A DNA stretch of 64,000 nucleotides from Coniferiporia sulphurascens. Taxonomy: Eukaryota > Basidiomycota > Agaricomycetes > Hymenochaetales > Hymenochaetaceae. Every line of letters begins with the position of its first letter. Positions within the stretch are counted from its first letter, which is position 1. The notes under the pieces were generated by a model. The model was not told the DNA's origin, made no database searches, and saw only the letters and a program-made list of their open reading frames with translations. The DNA lies in NCBI GenBank assembly GCA_002794785.1, contig NBBA01000011.1:1240001-1304000 (forward strand), in the 5' to 3' direction. Below, piece after piece: positions 59,817-64,000 of the stretch. A program made the translations under genes and the position numbers.

Positions 59817-60424
59817 TGGTGTGTATTCGAGCCTATAAATTAGAAAAGGTCTAACAAGCAGGACTGAAGCAACCGTGAGAAATAAGTACCCCTTTTGGAC
59901 TGTCCTTTACCCAAACCTGACGACCTCAAATACAACCTGAGGAAGCTATGAAAGCAAAGTTGATGTCTCTACGTTTGTATCCATTATCACATGGAGGGGA
60001 TGGTAGATGCCGTACATCACCATCAGCGGCAGCTTTGGACGCATACATGCTGCTTCAAAGCGGTTCCGCAACGAGTCGGGCCCGAGAAATTTGCAAGGTC
60101 AACATCATGCGCGAAGTAAACACACGTTTAAAAGAAATAATAATGAAACTTGAGTGCTTGTATCAATAATATAGACCGATGTTGCTTGTATATGCATACT
60201 TATGGTACACAAACTTTCAATTCGTCAGAAGGCGTGAAGGTGACGCATGTGGCGGTGTGTGGCACAGCTGTGGCTGGTGACTCAGTCCCAAACTTGAGCT
60301 CAGGTAGTACTAATCGAATCGTACGTTGACCACGACCTTGCTTGGTCTTGGTCTCTCCGTACGGACACCATCCATCTATCGCGTCTAAAGGTTGGTCCGC
60401 TGAATAAAGAGCCATATCCGAGTC
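59817..60424. other. divergent promoter region of SEH1 and LTN1
   Basis: About 600 nt between two divergent start codons. An AT element (ATTTATAGGC on the minus strand, 59831-59840) lies just upstream of the SEH1 ATG. A 79-codon minus frame (60200-60439) overlaps the LTN1 start and is probably chance. Confidence 0.5.
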
Positions 60425-63400
60425 ATGGCAAAGAAACAAAAGTCATCCGCCTCGTCCGCGACGCGCAAGAAGCATGCACGCAAGGCGGCTGGCGATCCTG
60501 AGCAACTGCTCCCCCTCCCAAAAGAAAAGAAGAAGGACAAGACGAAGGGGAAGGACAAAACCCCGCGCGTCAAGGTCTTCGTACTGCCCTCGAAGCCCGC
60601 ACCTGTGCGCCCCGACCCGCTGGATAGCATGGGCATCGCGAAGCAGCTACCGCCGGACATACTTATCGTGCTGCGCCGTCTGGGAAAGAAGGATTCCGTC
60701 ACGAAGCGTAAGGCACTGGAGGACTTGCAGACGGACTGGGTGGATCGAGTGCTGAGGGCGCATGAGGATGCTGCATCGATCGAGGCAACGCTGCTAACCT
60801 CATTGCCCGTATGGGTGAGTCCCCGACTTTCTTCGTCCGTTGAGTCAGACGCTTATGCTACCGCGGATAGCTACATCACGCCCCATCGCTGCTACTTAGC
60901 TCCTCGCGCAGAATTAGGCTGCTAGCTGCCGGTCTTCATGCGTCGCTGCTCCGCATAGCGCCGATCCACGAGCAGGTCGTCTACTTCCTGCGCGAGGCGG
61001 GCGATCCATCTCAGGTCGAAGCCATCCTGGGTAGCTGGTGTATGGCCACGAAGGACGTGGACCGGCAGGTCTCTCTGCAGGCTGCGAAAGCCTGGGATCT
61101 TGTCTTCCAGTCGTCCCCCGCCTCGAGCTCCGCCATCGACCTCGACAAAGGTGCTATCAACCTCCTGCTCGACTTCATAAAACGCGCTCTGTTCGATCCG
61201 GCGGCGGTGTATACGGATCTGAACCCTGTACAGCCTGCATACGTCCCATCCCTTCCGGTACATGCCTCACCACGCAACAAAAATGCAGCGAAGCGACCGT
61301 CCCCGCTGTCTCCGACCGTTAAATCAGCCGAAGACGAGGGTCATATACGCAGGCCGGAGGATGACGAGGAGAGCGAGGGTGATAGGAGGGGCAGGATTCG
61401 CGTCGGAGCACTGGGGGTATTGAGATGGACGCTAGGTGCGCAGAATAAATTAATTCTATAAAATCTCGAGAACCTAACATCCATTTTGTTCACAGAACAG
61501 CAGAGTGTGACAATGTCTGAGCTACTTTCTGAGCTGCTTTCTTCTTCCCTATTATGGACGAGTCTATATCATGGTCCTTCGCCTCCCTTTTGCAGCATAT
61601 ATCCTTCATCTGGACCCTTGGGTGATGGCCAGCCGGCCGTGCGTAAGGCTGCATGGGGTTTACTACTGAGTGTTCTAAAAAATAAGAAAGGTAATCTATA
61701 TTTTCTTGTCTATTCTATACAGCGTTTCCTATTAACCCGGATACTGCAGAGGAAGTGGAGAGAGGCCTCCTTCCGACCTTGAGTGCGGCTATACTCAGAT
61801 CTGCATGGGTAGAGCCAGACGCAAACGTCCGTGCAAGTATGTGGGAGCCATTGCTCACTTTCCTAATGCGTGAGCTTCATTTCTTGTTCATCCGGACTTT
61901 TTTTCTGACTCTTATTCCGCTATGCTCTCTAGAGTATCAGAAGGCATGGGAAATTGAGTGTGCTGAGGAGATACGGGATTTGGCCTCAAAAGACTATGAA
62001 CGAGGCGACGCGGAGGACAGCGACGATAATGAAGATGTCGAGTCTGACGCTTCCGGGGAAAGAGACAATGGTGCCATCGAGCCACTTACCGATGGACATC
62101 CTCCAGCACCGGTTAAGCCTTCTCAATCAGGGGCATATCGTGAATTCCTACAGTTCCTGGAACTAGGCTGCCACGGTTCGCCAGTGCAAGGGTATCCGAC
62201 AGTCGTCATTATTGTTCTCACAATTCCTAACTCGGTACATTCCTTCTAGTCTTTTTACTGTGCCTTGTCGCTCATCAACGCTACCAAATCACAGATCCTG
62301 GGTACCAATCTCGACGTATTGGAGTTCCTTACATCCTTCTGGGCGGCGCTCGATGGCCGGGCTCTTTCTTCTCTGGAGCGCGCTACGAGCTCTGCTGCAT
62401 TCCCAAGTTCATTACTCGAATGCTTGATTCTTCTTACCAAACGCCTTCGGGCGCCTATTGGGGACGTCAACGATGATGAAGGTGATAGGAGAGATGTAGA
62501 AACGAAGTCGGTTGTCAACCAGCAAGTGTCCAGGGTCTGGGAGGAGCTCGTTTCGGGACACTTGCGTGTGGAGAGTGAGATCGCCGGAAAGACGCTTGCG
62601 AGGACGTTTTCAGGTCTGAGCGGATTGGATGAAGGTGCACCGCTACTTCCGAGTATAACTTCATTAAGTGCGTTTGTAACTGACCAAATTTGTAGCTGTA
62701 TTCTCCTCCGCGTGGGATCCAATCGCCTCCACTGTTCTGTCTGCTTGCAGAGACCAGCAGATTTCACCTTCAAGATTCTCGCTGCAGTTGGCACTCCTCA
62801 AATCGTTGACCGCCGTCGTCAAATCTGAGTCGCTTCCAGGTCGCTCGTTGTCGGCCCTCATCTCCGCGGCTATTGAAGCCCTGTCCGAGAAATGCGAACT
62901 GCATATAAAGACACGCAGCGAAGAAACTGTGGCTGCGCCGCGGCGACTTACGGACGCACTTGGGGTCTTCGGGACGGTGGTTTTTGCCGAACCTGTTCTT
63001 GCCACGGTTAGTACTACATTATGCATGCCTTTCCGTTTATTGTTTACAAGGGCGTCCATGTCCAGCGCATCGACAAGCTTGTACAAGAGAATCTGTCCAC
63101 AATCCTGTTGGTTGAACCCACTCTGGTAGTTGCTTATGTCTCGTGGCGTGGCGATGCGGATATATGCTCGTCTTTGTGGAGTGCGACACTTAAAGCGGTG
63201 GCATCCGAGCAAGGTTTGCAATCCCAGGTCCTCTCCGAGTTTCTTGATAGTTCCGAGAAGGGATTATTGCCGCCATACCTTAAGCCCAAAGAGGACGAGA
63301 TGGACAGCCTAGCAGGGAGGCTCGTAGCAGATGTGCTTGGGGGTCGCGAGGAAGGCCCGGGGCTGCTCTCCACCGTTCGTCGCCTTCTGGAGAAGCCAGG

Positions 63401-64000
63401 TAAGTAAGGTCATTCAATATAAGGCCATATATTGACTGCATTTGTTCCACAGGTCCCTTTATCTCGCGCCATGGTGCGTCGGGATTGCTACACAGCGTTT
63501 TGTATGCGTTCTCTGAAAAGTCAAGGGTGCTTCTACGTAGTTCTGTTGATCCCGGATCTGTATTGGCGCTACGCGCCCCACTGGTTCTGATTTCGTCTGC
63601 AATCAAGGCCAGGCCTGAAGTTGCGCTGTCTGAAGACGTCCAGACCTTCCTTCCAGACGTATTTGGATTTGGCTTCCTGCTTCCTCGCTCAGGCGTTTCT
63701 GTTGGAGAGGCAGGGACTTTATATGCGCAAGCGAAACTGATCTGGCAGACCACACTGTCTGCTGGGAAGGGAACAGGGCAGCGGAATGAGTTGTTCGCAT
63801 CCACCCGGATCGTACTGCGCGACCTGATATCTAATGTGGACAGTCAGATTTCGTACGTCCTTATTGTGTTTAAATCGACTTTTCCCCTCTTACTTTTTTT
63901 CAAGACCTGATGTCGTGTTGCAAGTCATCGCTGAGGAGAAATTGGGGTCCTCGGCCGACCTATTGAAAGAATTCTTCCCTTCTTCAAAGGATCTTGACTA
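60425..64000 (+). CDS. LTN1: listerin, ribosome quality-control E3 ligase (3' truncated)
   Basis: RING E3 ubiquitin ligase that ubiquitinates stalled nascent chains on 60S subunits. The N-terminal two thirds are present. Exons: 60425-60814, 60871-61435, 61496-61690, 61750-61869, 61933-62234, 62295-62652, 62696-63006, 63066-63399, 63453-63852, 63905-end. The N-terminus KSSASSATRKKHARKAAG and the following ILIVLRRLGKKDSVTKRKALED are the conserved listerin start; armadillo/HEAT-like helices follow (QVSLQAAKAWDLVF; RSAWVEPDANVRASMWEPLL; GYPTVVIIVLTIPNS; FLTSFWAALDGRAL). The C-terminal RWD and RING are beyond the window. The intron at 62235-62294 removes an in-frame TAG (62247-62249), and a 43-nt intron (62653-62695) has a CTGAC branch site. 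All joins keep frame to the end. Confidence 0.93.

Noticed and set aside
60200..60439. 79-codon minus-strand frame over the LTN1 start
   Set aside because: It overlaps the LTN1 start codon and the promoter, and has no recognisable domain.
62235..62294. In-frame TAG at 62247-62249 in LTN1, and the idea of a 15-nt GT-AG intron (62235-62249)
   Set aside because: A normal 60-nt intron (GTACAT...CACAG, 62235-62294) removes the stop, keeps the frame and gives a spacing between TIPNS and FLTSFWAALDGRAL that fits other listerins.
62653..62695. A 28-nt intron (from GTGCGT at 62668) in LTN1
   Set aside because: A 43-nt intron with a better donor (GTATAA at 62653) and a CTGAC branch site gives the same phase and a more usual length.

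Overview
The window is nuclear DNA from a filamentous basidiomycete, most likely an Agaricomycete (mushroom-forming) fungus. Genes are broken by many short GT-AG introns (mostly 45-75 nt, often with CTNAC/CTAAT branch points), gene density is high, and the content fits: a secreted class II (fungal) peroxidase, a multi-exon P450 of a basidiomycete type, an S1/P1 nuclease and standard fungal housekeeping genes. No transposon, rRNA, tRNA or CRISPR-like array was seen. Most exon-intron models below were built by hand. For nearly all of them the exon lengths sum to a multiple of three and the joined reading frame matches the family, which is the main internal check.

Layout: 1-1.9 kb, 3' part of DCP1 (+). 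3.1-9.8 kb, three tandem minus-strand paralogues (A, B, C) that I cannot name: a Pro/Ser-rich N-terminal part, long amphipathic helices and a hydrophobic helical hairpin, topologically like alpha-helical pore-forming or ApoL-like proteins. This is the most unusual locus in the window. 11.6-14.0 kb, a bZIP transcription factor (-). 15.1-16.3 kb, class II peroxidase (-). 17.9-19.8 kb, LCB3/sphingoid-phosphate phosphatase of the PAP2 family (-), head to head with an eIF4E-family gene (+, 20.1-21.5 kb). 21.7-23.7 kb, aldehyde dehydrogenase (-). 24.1-28.5 kb, SIN3 corepressor (-). 29.3-31.6 kb, cytochrome P450 (+). 32.1-33.6 kb, a pRiA4b ORF-3-like protein (+). 33.9-35.1 kb, S1/P1 nuclease (-). 35.5-36.1 kb, an unrecognised small gene (-). 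36.3-38.0 kb, PIG-A/GPI3 (-), divergent from RPT6 of the 26S proteasome (+, 38.3-39.8 kb). 40.6-41.4 kb, a small membrane protein (+). 41.6-43.2 kb, HPM1-type histidine methyltransferase (+). About 43.9-44.2 kb, a candidate spliced 38-residue membrane peptide (+). 44.8-47.4 kb, calcineurin A (-). 47.7-48.9 kb, UNC50/GMH1 (-). 49.1-53.9 kb, a 1414-residue WW-domain/RGG protein (+). 55.9-57.7 kb, NADP-glutamate dehydrogenase (-). 58.1-59.8 kb, SEH1 nucleoporin (-). 60.4 kb to the end, listerin/LTN1 (+, 3'-truncated).

Functionally the window is a mosaic, not a metabolic cluster. Several genes belong to RNA and protein quality control (DCP1, eIF4E-like, RPT6, LTN1), signalling and chromatin (calcineurin, SIN3, bZIP) and membrane or secretory biology (PIG-A, UNC50, LCB3). 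Peroxidase, P450, aldehyde dehydrogenase and nuclease are plausible degradative or nutritional functions. Only the A-B-C array is a local gene family.
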